Counted from the first letter of the stretch, positions 6,299-14,237 are shown. The stretch is DNA of 14,616 nucleotides from Bacillota bacterium (GCA_007121375.1 SKLX01000047.1:1-14616); one strand, 5' to 3'. A program made the numbers and translations. Notes: generated by a model from the letters alone, not told the origin.

Positions 6299-7780
6299 TT
6301 AAAACTCATCCTTAAAAATTAAATCTTTAACCTGTTGACCTGAAAGGATAGCCATAGGCATTCCAGCTCCTGGATTAACACTGCCTCCCACAAAATATAG
6401 GTTGGCTAACACTTCACTTTTTTTAGGGGCCTTAAACCCCTTATTTTTTTTCTTGTCGCTAACCACCCCGTATATGGCCCCCTGGTTGGAATAATATTTC
6501 CTCTGGATATCCTGGGGATGCCATTCATCCTCAACAATTATATGTTGGCGAAGATCCTTTAAGCCCATCCTTTCCAGTTTATTTAAAACCCGTTCTTTAA
6601 GCAAATTATAATCTTCCCGGCTAAACTCCCTCTTACCCAAGTGGGGGATATGGGGCAGGATTTTAATATTCTCACAACCTTCTGGTGCCTGGGAAGGGTC
6701 TGTCCTGGTGGTTGCTACCAGATAAATGGTGGGATCTTCAGGTAGTTTATATTCATCAAAAACCTCCCGGAAATGTTTTTTAGTATCCCTGGAAAAAAAG
6801 AAGTTATGATGGTCCAAATGGGGATATTCCCGGTCAATGCCCAGGTGAAGGACATATCCCGAACAGGCAGGCTCAAAGCTTTCCTGGTAATGGGAAGGCA
6901 ATAATTCTTCCGATAACAAACGTTGATAGGCGGGTATTACCTCCATATTGGAAATAATAATGTCTCCCTCCACCTTTTCCCCCGAAGCCAGCTGAATTCC
7001 CCGGGCCTTTTTCCCTTCGGTTAAAATCTGTACAACTTCACAGCCAGTATTCACCTCAATGGGAAGTTCCTCCATCAATTTTTCCAGACCCCGGGCTATA
7101 TTATAAACTCCTCCGGGAACATACCAGAGGCCGTACTTAAACTGGATATGGCACAAAAGATTTAAAACAGCGGGAGCATTATAGGGGGAAGACCCCACAT
7201 ATTTTATGAAAAAATTAAAAATATCCCGCAAGTGTTCATTTTTTAAATGGCGCTCTACCCCCTGGGCCATGGTGGAAAAATAATCAAACCCCCGCCAGGC
7301 TTTTATAACACCATAATGTTTTAAGATCTGCTCTATATTATCCAGGCCTTTGGTAAAATAACCCTCCTCCACCAGGTCGCTAATTCCCCGGGCGTAATTA
7401 AGATATTTTATTATATCCTTGAGGTCATCCTTTCCCAATCCCTGGTTTTTTTCAACAAGCTTAATGGGATCAGCATAAAGGTCAAAGATTTTTCCATCCT
7501 CAAAAAAACATTTCCATTCCAGCTCCAGTTTTTCTGTTCTAATATAATCTTCCATTTCCCGCCCGTGGGTTTGAAAAAGCTTTTCCAAAATATGGGGCAT
7601 GGTCAGTATGGAAGGCCCCAGGTCAAATTTAAACCCCTCCAGAAAGGAGTGGTTCAACTTCCCCCCCAGGTGAGAATTTTTTTCATACAATTTTACTGTA
7701 TATTTTTCTCCTGCCAGGGAAATGGCTGCAGATATAGCCCCCAGCCCCCCGCCAATAATTAGAACATCTTTAGTAGCCAT
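6299..7780 (-). CDS. CrtN/CrtP-like carotenoid desaturase or oxygenase (FAD amine-oxidase fold)
   Basis: This family dehydrogenates or oxidises C30 or C40 carotenoid chains at the membrane using FAD. The 493-residue protein is full length. The N-terminal nucleotide-binding motif is GGGLGAISAA (10-19), with Ala15 where the third glycine of GxGxxG usually stands, followed by the YEKNSHLGGK-type loop. The C-terminal FAD motif is VGGSVNPGAGMPMAILSGQQ (about 464-483); the NPG-G-MPM form resembles the CrtP/CrtNb terminal-oxidase branch more than phytoene desaturases. It starts 17 bases after the upstream desaturase gene, its ribosome binding site (AAGGGGGT) overlapping that gene's stop, so the two are almost certainly co-transcribed. 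No phytoene or dehydrosqualene synthase lies in the window. Superfamily is certain; exact substrate and whether it desaturates or oxidises are not. Confidence 0.85.
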   Translation of the reverse strand: MATKDVLIIGGGLGAISAAISLAGEKYTVKLYEKNSHLGGKLNHSFLEGFKFDLGPSILTMPHILEKLFQTHGREMEDYIRTEKLELEWKCFFEDGKIFDLYADPIKLVEKNQGLGKDDLKDIIKYLNYARGISDLVEEGYFTKGLDNIEQILKHYGVIKAWRGFDYFSTMAQGVERHLKNEHLRDIFNFFIKYVGSSPYNAPAVLNLLCHIQFKYGLWYVPGGVYNIARGLEKLMEELPIEVNTGCEVVQILTEGKKARGIQLASGEKVEGDIIISNMEVIPAYQRLLSEELLPSHYQESFEPACSGYVLHLGIDREYPHLDHHNFFFSRDTKKHFREVFDEYKLPEDPTIYLVATTRTDPSQAPEGCENIKILPHIPHLGKREFSREDYNLLKERVLNKLERMGLKDLRQHIIVEDEWHPQDIQRKYYSNQGAIYGVVSDKKKNKGFKAPKKSEVLANLYFVGGSVNPGAGMPMAILSGQQVKDLIFKDEF

Positions 7781-7797
7781 TTTTATTACCCCCTTGT

Positions 7798-9336
7798 CTA
7801 GGATAAGGACTGGGCCTGACCTGGTGTCCAGACTAGCGGAGATTTAATATCTATGCCCTGCTCCTTTAAAATTAAAGACGTAGAAATTAAAGCTGACTGG
7901 TAAATGGTTGGCAATCCGCTCCCCGGGTGGGTCCCTCCTCCGACCAGGTAAAGGCCTTTCAGCTTCCTGAACTTATTGGGAGGACGAAAATAAAGCATCT
8001 GGCTCATGGAATGGGCCAGGTTAAAGGTAGCCCCCAGGTATACGTTGTAGTCCTTTTCCCATTCCAGGGGAGAAATGATTTTTTCCTCCACAATATGATC
8101 CTCCAGATCCTTTATGCCGGTGCGTTCCTTTATTTTATCCAGGACCCTCTGGCGAAAGGGATCCTTTTCTTTTTCCCAATCAATGCCGCTCTGATTATTA
8201 GAAACAGGAACCAGAACATATATGGCCGAGTGGCCCTCTGGCGCCAGGTTAGGGTCTGTAACACTGGCATTTTGCACATAAATACTAAAATCCTGGGAAA
8301 GTTTATTGCCCTTAAAGATATCATCTACGTTCTTTTTATAATCCCGGGCAAAATAAATATTGTGGTGGTCCAGGTCATATAATTTGTCCAGGCCCAGGTA
8401 CAGCATAAATATGGAGCAGGAATACTTCATTTTAGCCAGCTTCTGGGAGTTATAACGGGGTAAGGTATTTTTTTCCATAAGGTTTTCCATGGCATAAGCA
8501 AAATCAGCGTTAATAATTACATAATCACCGGTAAGAGTATTTCCATCCTCCAAAAGAACCCCTCCCACCTTTTTATCCTTAATCAGGAGGGATTTCACGG
8601 GAGAATTCAAATAGATCTGGCCACCTTCTTCCCGGACTATTTTAGCCATAGCTTCACATATTTTAAACAGGCCCCCCATTACATGCCATATCCCATAAGC
8701 ATGTTCTACATAAGGAATAATGGCAAAACCTCCTGGGCATTCCCAGGGGGACATGCCCAGGTATTTGGCCTGAAAGGTAAAGGAAAGCTTTAACTTATCT
8801 TCCTTAAAGTAATTCCCCAGAACATCAAAAAGAGACCTGTTGGCGCCAAAATAAGGTAAGGATCTTATTAGCTCCCGGGAACAAAGGCTGGTCCAGGAAG
8901 TGTAGTCCCGGCGTAAGGCAGGCATTAATTTTTGAAAGCGGTTTTTTTCCCAGGACAAAAATTTATCCATCTGTCCCCCTTTTTCTTCAGGAAATTTTTT
9001 ATCAATTTCCTCCTGCATGGCTTTGTGGTCAGGGGAACATATAACTTCCCGATCATCAAACTGCAGGCGGTACATGGGATCTAACAGGACACACTCCAGA
9101 TAGTCATCAATATTACGCCCTGTAAGGCGAAAAACCTCGTCTAAAATAAACTTCATCATTAAAAAAGTGGGGCCTGTATCAAATTTATAAGGCCCTAAAC
9201 TGACTGGTCCGTTTCGGCCTCCCACTTCTTCTTCCTTTTCCAGAACAGTAACATCAAAGCCCTGATGGGCTAGAATCGTGGCCGCGGATAAGCCTCCTGG
9301 TCCGGCACCGACAATTATTACCTTTTTATCTGACAT
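7798..9336 (-). CDS. CrtI/CrtN-family carotenoid (phytoene-type) desaturase
   Basis: A 512-residue, full-length member of the FAD-dependent phytoene desaturase family. It has the dinucleotide motif GAGPGGLSAA (10-19), EKEEEVGGRNG (33-43), the FDTGPTFL segment (52-59) found in CrtI/CrtN proteins, and the C-terminal LYLVGGGTHPGSGLP motif (about 462-476). The reaction is stepwise introduction of conjugated double bases into a colourless C30 or C40 precursor, with electrons passed to a quinone or O2. It is the first of a desaturase pair. Two successive family members, one CrtI/CrtN-like and one CrtP-like, suggest a pathway ending in an oxidised or glycosylatable carotenoid rather than a plain hydrocarbon, but this is inference. 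It lies 23 bases after the di-heme membrane protein gene on the same strand. Start ATG has GGAAG seven bases upstream. Confidence 0.87.
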   Translation of the reverse strand: MSDKKVIIVGAGPGGLSAATILAHQGFDVTVLEKEEEVGGRNGPVSLGPYKFDTGPTFLMMKFILDEVFRLTGRNIDDYLECVLLDPMYRLQFDDREVICSPDHKAMQEEIDKKFPEEKGGQMDKFLSWEKNRFQKLMPALRRDYTSWTSLCSRELIRSLPYFGANRSLFDVLGNYFKEDKLKLSFTFQAKYLGMSPWECPGGFAIIPYVEHAYGIWHVMGGLFKICEAMAKIVREEGGQIYLNSPVKSLLIKDKKVGGVLLEDGNTLTGDYVIINADFAYAMENLMEKNTLPRYNSQKLAKMKYSCSIFMLYLGLDKLYDLDHHNIYFARDYKKNVDDIFKGNKLSQDFSIYVQNASVTDPNLAPEGHSAIYVLVPVSNNQSGIDWEKEKDPFRQRVLDKIKERTGIKDLEDHIVEEKIISPLEWEKDYNVYLGATFNLAHSMSQMLYFRPPNKFRKLKGLYLVGGGTHPGSGLPTIYQSALISTSLILKEQGIDIKSPLVWTPGQAQSLS

Positions 9337-9359
9337 CTCCCATCTTCCTTTCTAATTTA

Positions 9360-9848
9360 CTACAAGATTCCAAAGTTCTTCAACGAGTGAATAACAACGA
9401 CAAAAAACAAAGAAAGACTCAACCCCACATGGAACAGGTCCCACGACTTACGTTTTTGTGTCAACAGTCCGAAACGCATCATAAAACCGGTAGCTAGGAT
9501 AACCACAAGAATGAGATACGTTGCAAGACCTGTTCCCAAGGCAGGTGCAAACTCTGCAGGACGACCCATATGTTGTGCAAAATGTACCGATATAAAAAAG
9601 AATGCCAGCAAGTTTCCAAACACGTGGACTTTCAAGAGTGTGCCACGATTAACTGCAGTATGACGCTTCATATAGGCGAATACCAAGATGAAAATGAGGA
9701 GGAACGTTCCTCCAATGATCGAAAGCCAATGATGGAAGAAGAAGGGCCCAATTGAAAAGTGAAAATCCCATAACCTCATGTAATTGCCAACCCCTACGAA
9801 GATGATGATCAGCAGAAACCCTACTGCAAGTCTGAATTGGGTTTTCAT
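9360..9848 (-). CDS. Five-helix membrane protein with a di-heme cytochrome b-like histidine pattern
   Basis: I do not recognise a named family. The 162-residue protein has five hydrophobic segments (about 6-24, 38-60, 72-92, 104-126, 138-158). His75 and His89 in helix 3 and His140 and His154 in helix 5 are each separated by 13 residues. Two helices each with H-x13-H is the arrangement that holds two b hemes in bc1 cytochrome b and in ferric reductase/NOX membrane domains, so a transmembrane electron carrier is likely. There is no FAD or NAD domain, so a partner is needed. Codon choice differs from the neighbours: Arg is mostly CGT and Leu often TTG, suggesting recent acquisition. TAAGGAGG precedes the ATG. 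It sits between the menaquinone and carotenoid genes, so quinone-linked electron transfer is plausible. Confidence 0.7.
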   Translation of the reverse strand: MKTQFRLAVGFLLIIIFVGVGNYMRLWDFHFSIGPFFFHHWLSIIGGTFLLIFILVFAYMKRHTAVNRGTLLKVHVFGNLLAFFFISVHFAQHMGRPAEFAPALGTGLATYLILVVILATGFMMRFGLLTQKRKSWDLFHVGLSLSLFFVVVIHSLKNFGIL

Positions 9849-9923
9849 GTCCGTTCAACCTCCTTAAATAAAATATTGTTACTTTTTAAAAAATAAGTAT
9901 CGTAGCCCTTAATCCTTCCCTTC

Positions 9924-10277
9924 TTATGTCAACATAATGTTCACTAATAACAAGGCGCATATTGCCGAACTGGCTGCAAATATCCATCGATTTATCCCCA
10001 TTATTGTTTCTATAAGAACCAATAAAAAACTAAGGGAAAATAAAATTAGGGGAAAGTACCAATACTGAGTAAAAATAAGGGCCAGGGCAAATACAATATA
10101 AGCAACTTCAATAATTAAGACCCTTTTTAAAAAGGGGTCTCCTTCAATTGATGGTTCCTTTTCCGGGTCCTCTAGTCCACCCTTTAATTTCCTTATTAAT
10201 TTAATGAAAGCTTCCCCATTGAGCATCTTGTAACATTCATAACCAGCAAATACAGCAGCCAGGATCTTAATAACCAT
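9924..10277 (-). CDS. Small membrane protein of unknown function
   Basis: I do not recognise this 117-residue protein. It has a short hydrophobic N-terminus (about 1-15), a polar charged stretch (about 20-50, rich in Lys, Glu and Pro), and two or three membrane helices (about 52-70, 74-92, 95-115). No cysteine pair, histidine pair or catalytic motif stands out. GAGG lies nine to ten bases before the ATG. It follows the phosphorylase-like gene by 30 bases and precedes the di-heme protein gene by 75 bases, in the same direction, so it probably belongs to the menaquinone gene run. Coding is supported by length, ribosome binding site and operon position. Confidence 0.65.
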   Translation of the reverse strand: MVIKILAAVFAGYECYKMLNGEAFIKLIRKLKGGLEDPEKEPSIEGDPFLKRVLIIEVAYIVFALALIFTQYWYFPLILFSLSFLLVLIETIMGINRWIFAASSAICALLLVNIMLT

Positions 10278-10307
10278 TTAATCAAACCTCACAATAACTA
10301 GATAACT

Positions 10308-11150
10308 TCAGGTGAGAAGAGTTTTTTTCCGTAAATCCTCACAGTTACACTCTTTTTTTAAACTTTTATCCTCAAAAAGAAAGGAAAGTGCTTCCAGTAA
10401 TATTTCTCCAATCAACGGGGCTTCATTATAGAATATATCTTTTAGTTCTTCATGTTCCCAGTCCTTAACTACTCCTTCTGCAAAATTTACTACCAGGTAA
10501 AGGCCTGAATAACAGGCGCCGATTTCTCTGGAAAGATAAACTTCCGGGCAGATGCTCTGTCCCACGACATCAGCTTTCATTTGAGAAAACATATCAATTT
10601 CAGAGGGACTTTCAAAATGACGGCCCTCGGTATTTACATAAATTCCCCTATCAAAAACTTTCCGGGAGGATAAATTACCAGCGGCTTTAAAGAATATCTT
10701 CCTCAGGTGAGGGCACAGGGCTTCCCGCATTATCAGGAGATATTCACTCCCCAGGCTGACGTCCTTTCTCAAGGAAAAGTCCATATAATCATGGGGAATA
10801 ACTATATCCCTGGGATTTAACAGGTGATTTATCGCTCCCACTCCTCCCTCGGCCAAAATATTCTTAACTCCTGCCTCCTTAAAAACCCAGAATATCTGAC
10901 GGGAAGCATCTCCCCTCCTTACCCCCGAGCGCCAGCCATGCATTTTGCAGGTTATAATTTTATTATCTTCCTTTTCCTTATCCGGAGTAAAAAGAATAAA
11001 GGGAGGGCTTTCCCCAAAGGGAGTATCAAAAATAAGATTTCTTTCCAAAATTCTTCCCTTAAAGGAGGGAAGATCTTCAGGGAATTGGAGAGAAAAGGTG
11101 CTGGAACCTCCAATAACCCCTGTATTAGCTTGAGGAATTTTTTCATTCAT
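10308..11150 (-). CDS. Divergent MTAP/PNP-family nucleoside phosphorylase-like protein, candidate futalosine base-releasing enzyme
   Basis: The 280-residue protein has the trimeric purine phosphorylase/MTA phosphorylase fold: GVIGGSSTF (11-19), TPFGE (43-47), EGGVGAIN with PRDIVIP (101-119), YVNTEGRHFESPSEI (171-185), GQSICPE (197-203) and VVNFAEG (220-226). By eye-alignment several active-site residues are altered. The Arg of the phosphate-binding RHG motif is Met70, the phosphate Thr of MTAP is Gly102, the ribose-contacting Met is Gln198, and the two Asp that read adenine are Asn222 and Ala224. The Asn form is typical of 6-oxopurine enzymes. It starts 12 bases after mqnC, with AAGGAG before the ATG. 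Position and the Asn both point to release of hypoxanthine from futalosine, replacing MqnB. The alternative is removal of methylthioadenosine made by SpeE. Fold is confident, substrate is inference. Confidence 0.85.
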   Translation of the reverse strand: MNEKIPQANTGVIGGSSTFSLQFPEDLPSFKGRILERNLIFDTPFGESPPFILFTPDKEKEDNKIITCKMHGWRSGVRRGDASRQIFWVFKEAGVKNILAEGGVGAINHLLNPRDIVIPHDYMDFSLRKDVSLGSEYLLIMREALCPHLRKIFFKAAGNLSSRKVFDRGIYVNTEGRHFESPSEIDMFSQMKADVVGQSICPEVYLSREIGACYSGLYLVVNFAEGVVKDWEHEELKDIFYNEAPLIGEILLEALSFLFEDKSLKKECNCEDLRKKTLLT

Positions 11151-11162
11151 TTTAAAATCTCC

Positions 11163-12242
11163 TTAATTTGATGGATAGTATTCCTTAATAATTCGGTAGG
11201 TAGTATCCCTTTGAGCAGGCAGCTTGCCTGCTTTTTTAATTAAGTGGCATATATCTTCTTCCGTCATCCGGTAACTTACCCCGGTAGATTTTATTACATT
11301 TTCCTCTATCATGATGCTCCCCAGATCATTGGCCCCAAAGGCAAGGCTTAACTGACCAATTTCCTTTCCCTGGGTAACCCAGGAGCCCTGGAGGTGGGAG
11401 ATATTATCCAGAAAAAGACGTGCCACTGCCAGGGTTTTTAGATAATCAAGGGGTCCGATATGTTTCCCCCCCATTTCAGTATTTCCCGGCTGAAAAGACC
11501 ACATGATAAAGGCTCTAAAACCTCCCCCTTTGTCCTGGAGCTTTCTTATGCGGGACATATGCTTTATGCGGTGAATTAGCTTTTCTTCGCTTCCTATCAT
11601 CATGGTGGCCGTAGAAGTCATGCCCATCCCGTGGGCGGCTTCCATAACCTGGAGCCACTGGTTTGTTTTAATCTTGAAGGGGCTTATCTTTTCCCTTATT
11701 TCATCCTCCAAAATTTCTGCCCCACCTCCTGGCAGGGAGTCCAGGCCGGCCTTCTTCAGCTCCCCCAAGGCCTCCTCCAGGCTGATACCTGAAACCCGGG
11801 CTATATGGCAAATTTCCGGAGGAGAAAGGGAATGAATAGTCACGGGAAACCCTTTCTTTATTCCCCGAAAAAGACGGGTAAAATAGTCCAGACCCAGCTG
11901 GGGATTAAGGCCTCCCTGCAACATGATCTGGGTTGCCCCCTTTTCCACAGCTTCCTCAACTTTTTTATATATGTCTTCCTCTTTTAAGACATAAGCCTCC
12001 GGGTCATCCCCTTCCCGAAAAAAGGCGCAGAAAAGACATCGGCAGTTACAGATGTTGGTGTAGTTAATGTTTCGATCAATAATGAAAGTGGCCACCCCCT
12101 GGGGGTGAAGGCTATTACAGATATACGCTGCTGCTTTACCTAATTCCAGAAAATCTCCCTCTTCCAGGAGAAACAGGGCCTCTTCTTCCTCCAGACGTTT
12201 TCCCTCCAGGGTATCCTTTAAAATATTAGTAGTAGAAATCAT
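11163..12242 (-). CDS. mqnC: Cyclic dehypoxanthine futalosine synthase (radical SAM)
   Basis: MqnC uses a [4Fe-4S] cluster and SAM to cyclise dehypoxanthine futalosine into its spiro form in futalosine-dependent menaquinone synthesis. The 359-residue protein has IIDRNINYTNIC (54-65), characteristic of MqnC, leading into the radical-SAM motif C-x3-C-x2-C at Cys65, Cys69 and Cys72. An extra cysteine, Cys67, lies inside the motif. QGGLNP (about 109-114), LPGGGAEIL and the C-terminal QRDTTY also match the family. Its GGAGG lies in the last codons of mqnA and it starts three bases after the mqnA stop, so translation is probably coupled. It precedes the phosphorylase-like gene. Confidence 0.95.
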   Translation of the reverse strand: MISTTNILKDTLEGKRLEEEEALFLLEEGDFLELGKAAAYICNSLHPQGVATFIIDRNINYTNICNCRCLFCAFFREGDDPEAYVLKEEDIYKKVEEAVEKGATQIMLQGGLNPQLGLDYFTRLFRGIKKGFPVTIHSLSPPEICHIARVSGISLEEALGELKKAGLDSLPGGGAEILEDEIREKISPFKIKTNQWLQVMEAAHGMGMTSTATMMIGSEEKLIHRIKHMSRIRKLQDKGGGFRAFIMWSFQPGNTEMGGKHIGPLDYLKTLAVARLFLDNISHLQGSWVTQGKEIGQLSLAFGANDLGSIMIEENVIKSTGVSYRMTEEDICHLIKKAGKLPAQRDTTYRIIKEYYPSN

Positions 12243-12245
12243 CTT

Positions 12246-13079
12246 TTAAACCTCCAAAAATTCCAGGGGGGGAACCTGTTTAATATAACCGTGCTTGTAA
12301 GCCAGGCGGTAAAACTCCATGAGGCCTTTGACATAGTTTTCCTTGAAGCTAAAGTTTAAGCTTAAAAAATATTTCTTCAGGTAAGAAGGGGGATAGGGTT
12401 CCCAGCGACCTGCACTTTCAGCAACCTTGTCCAAATTCTCCAGACTGTATTCCATGGAACGTAAAAAAGCCCGGTAAACTTCCCCGGCCAGAAGGGATTT
12501 TTCCATAACAAACTTCTTATGGGCGGCCCAGACAGCGTAGACCATGGGAAGGCCCGTTAATTCCTTCCATTCCTGACCCAAATCATAGATGTAGAGTTTA
12601 TCCTTTAACTCATAGGAGGTTTTCAGGGCATCATCACCAATGAGTAAAGCTCCTTCTCCCTCCAGGAGCATGGGCCCAATTTCCGGGGGAGAAATAAAAT
12701 AATGGGGAGTGATGCGGTATTTTTCTTGGAATAATAACTTTAATAAAATCTGGGAAGTAACGGAAGTGCTGGTGAGGGCAATTTTTTCCTTGTGGAGCTC
12801 TTCCATGGGCCTTTTGGAGAAAAAAAGGATGCTTTTAACTTCTCCGTCAGCGCTAACTGTAATATCTGGAAAAAGGATTAAATCTTTATAATTTCGGGCG
12901 TATTCAAGGGAAGAGATGGGACTTATATCCAGGTCTCCCCTGATGAGCATCTGATTAAGTTCCGTAGGAGTACCCTTGGTTAATTCAATATCCAACAATA
13001 TCCCGTTCATAACCAGGCCATAATAAAGGGGCATGCAGTTTAAAAATTGTATATGTCCAACTTTAGGGCGCAAGGCCAT
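12246..13079 (-). CDS. mqnA: Chorismate dehydratase
   Basis: MqnA removes water from chorismate to give 3-[(1-carboxyvinyl)oxy]benzoate, the MqnE substrate and first committed step of the futalosine route. It has the periplasmic-binding-protein-like fold without a signal peptide. Family segments visible in the 277 residues are VGHIQFLNCMPLYYGL (7-22), the DISPISSLEYA segment (51-61), SADGEVKSILFFSKRP (76-91) and ALTSTSVTS (101-109). The first 17 bases overlap the end of mqnE. The ATG at 13077-13079 touches its ribosome binding site, so translation may start at the TTG two codons later (13071-13073), leaving a protein two residues shorter. It lies between mqnE and mqnC. Confidence 0.95.
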   Translation of the reverse strand: MALRPKVGHIQFLNCMPLYYGLVMNGILLDIELTKGTPTELNQMLIRGDLDISPISSLEYARNYKDLILFPDITVSADGEVKSILFFSKRPMEELHKEKIALTSTSVTSQILLKLLFQEKYRITPHYFISPPEIGPMLLEGEGALLIGDDALKTSYELKDKLYIYDLGQEWKELTGLPMVYAVWAAHKKFVMEKSLLAGEVYRAFLRSMEYSLENLDKVAESAGRWEPYPPSYLKKYFLSLNFSFKENYVKGLMEFYRLAYKHGYIKQVPPLEFLEV

Positions 13080-14166
13080 CCTCCTCCCCGTAGACTTCTA
13101 TTATATTATAGAGGGTATCCCTTTCTACGGGGACATAGCCTGCTTCTTGAATTAATTTTATTAAATTCTCCCTGGAAATTCCCTGTTCCGTCTGAGCTCC
13201 GGCTGCATGAGTAATCCTTTCTTCTACCACCGTTCCGTCCAGGTCATCAGCTCCAAAATGTAAAGATAACTGGGCCAGGGGAATACCCAACATTATCCAG
13301 AAGGCTTTAATATGGGGGAAATTATCCAAGATAAGGCGGGATAAAGCAATCATTTTTAAATCCTCGTAACCGGTAGTTCTTTTCAGGTGGCTTAATTCAG
13401 TATTATGGGGATGAAAGGGCAGGGGAATAAAGGACTGAAAACCTCCCGTCCTGTCCTGCAGGGACCGGAGTTTAATAAGATGATCCAGCCTTTCCTCCAT
13501 AGTTTCAATATGACCGTAGAGCATGGTGGCATTAGTTTTTAATCCCAGAGAATGAGCTGTTTCCATTATTTCCAGCCATCTTTCCCCGCTGGCTTTTCTG
13601 CTACATATCGCTTCCCTTACCCGGGGGCTGAAAACCTCCGCACCTCCTCCAGGCAAAGAACCCAGGCCGGCTTCCATTAAGGATTTAAAAACTTCCTCCA
13701 GGGACAAACCGGAGATCTGGGAAAAATAGTCTATCTCCACGGCCGTAAAGGCCTGGAGGTGAACTTCAGGGTTTATTTCTTTTAAGCCTCTAATAACTTC
13801 CAGGTAGTAATCAAAGGGTAAGTGGGGGTGCAGAGCACTCACAATATGAAGCTCTGTAATATGGGGGGGCAGGTCTCTACCTGTATTTAAAACCTCCTCC
13901 AGGGTCATGGTATAGGCCCCGGGGTCATTCTCATCACAACCGAAGGCACAAAATTTACAGCGGGAAAGGCAGACGTTAGTTAAATTAATATGCCGGTTAA
14001 CATTAAAAAAAACCTGAAGGTTGGTTTTTCTTACTTTAACGCTCCGGGCCAATTCCCCCAAAAACAACAAATCTTTTTCATAGTAAAGCTCCCGGGCTTC
14101 ATCCAGGGATATCCTGGTCCCTGAATTTACCTTATCCCTGAGGTTATTTAAAGTGGTGGCATCCAT
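13063..14166 (-). CDS. mqnE: Aminodeoxyfutalosine synthase (radical SAM)
   Basis: MqnE joins the MqnA product to the adenosyl part of SAM, giving 6-amino-6-deoxyfutalosine. The 367 residues contain NRHINLTNVCLSRCKFCAF (58-75) with the radical-SAM cysteines Cys66, Cys70 and Cys73; the RHINLTNVC wording separates MqnE from MqnC. ELHIVSALHP (about 104-113), LPGGGAEVF and the C-terminal ERDTLY are also family-like. AAGGAG lies eight bases before the ATG. A promoter-like pair lies at 14209-14237, making this the probable first gene of the menaquinone run. Its last 17 bases overlap mqnA. Since the product carries adenine, a deaminase or an adenine-specific nucleosidase is needed before MqnC; neither is recognisable in the window. 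Confidence 0.96.
   Translation of the reverse strand: MDATTLNNLRDKVNSGTRISLDEARELYYEKDLLFLGELARSVKVRKTNLQVFFNVNRHINLTNVCLSRCKFCAFGCDENDPGAYTMTLEEVLNTGRDLPPHITELHIVSALHPHLPFDYYLEVIRGLKEINPEVHLQAFTAVEIDYFSQISGLSLEEVFKSLMEAGLGSLPGGGAEVFSPRVREAICSRKASGERWLEIMETAHSLGLKTNATMLYGHIETMEERLDHLIKLRSLQDRTGGFQSFIPLPFHPHNTELSHLKRTTGYEDLKMIALSRLILDNFPHIKAFWIMLGIPLAQLSLHFGADDLDGTVVEERITHAAGAQTEQGISRENLIKLIQEAGYVPVERDTLYNIIEVYGEEDGLAP
13080..13089 (-). promoter_or_regulatory. mqnA ribosome binding site abutting the ATG
   Basis: On the minus strand GGGGAGGAGG ends directly against the ATG. AGGAGG is six bases from the TTG at 13071-13073 but zero from the ATG; the earlier GGAGG is three from the ATG and nine from the TTG. 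Spacing favours TTG, codon preference favours ATG. Confidence 0.6.
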
Positions 14167-14208
14167 TAATTAAACTCCTTTTCAATTTTCTCTTTATAAT
14201 AGATTCCT

Positions 14209-14237
14209 TTTATATAAAGATTTTTCCTGCCAGTTAA
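14209..14237 (-). promoter_or_regulatory. Candidate promoter for the mqn gene run
   Basis: On the minus strand TTAACT (14232-14237) and TATAAA (14209-14214) are 17 bases apart. The predicted start lies about 36 bases before the mqnE ATG. The -10 is good, the -35 mediocre. Confidence 0.5.

Noticed and set aside
9875..9900. A/T inverted repeat between the small membrane protein and the di-heme gene as an operon terminator
   Set aside because: The stem is made only of A and T pairs with no GC core, so it would not stop RNA polymerase reliably.
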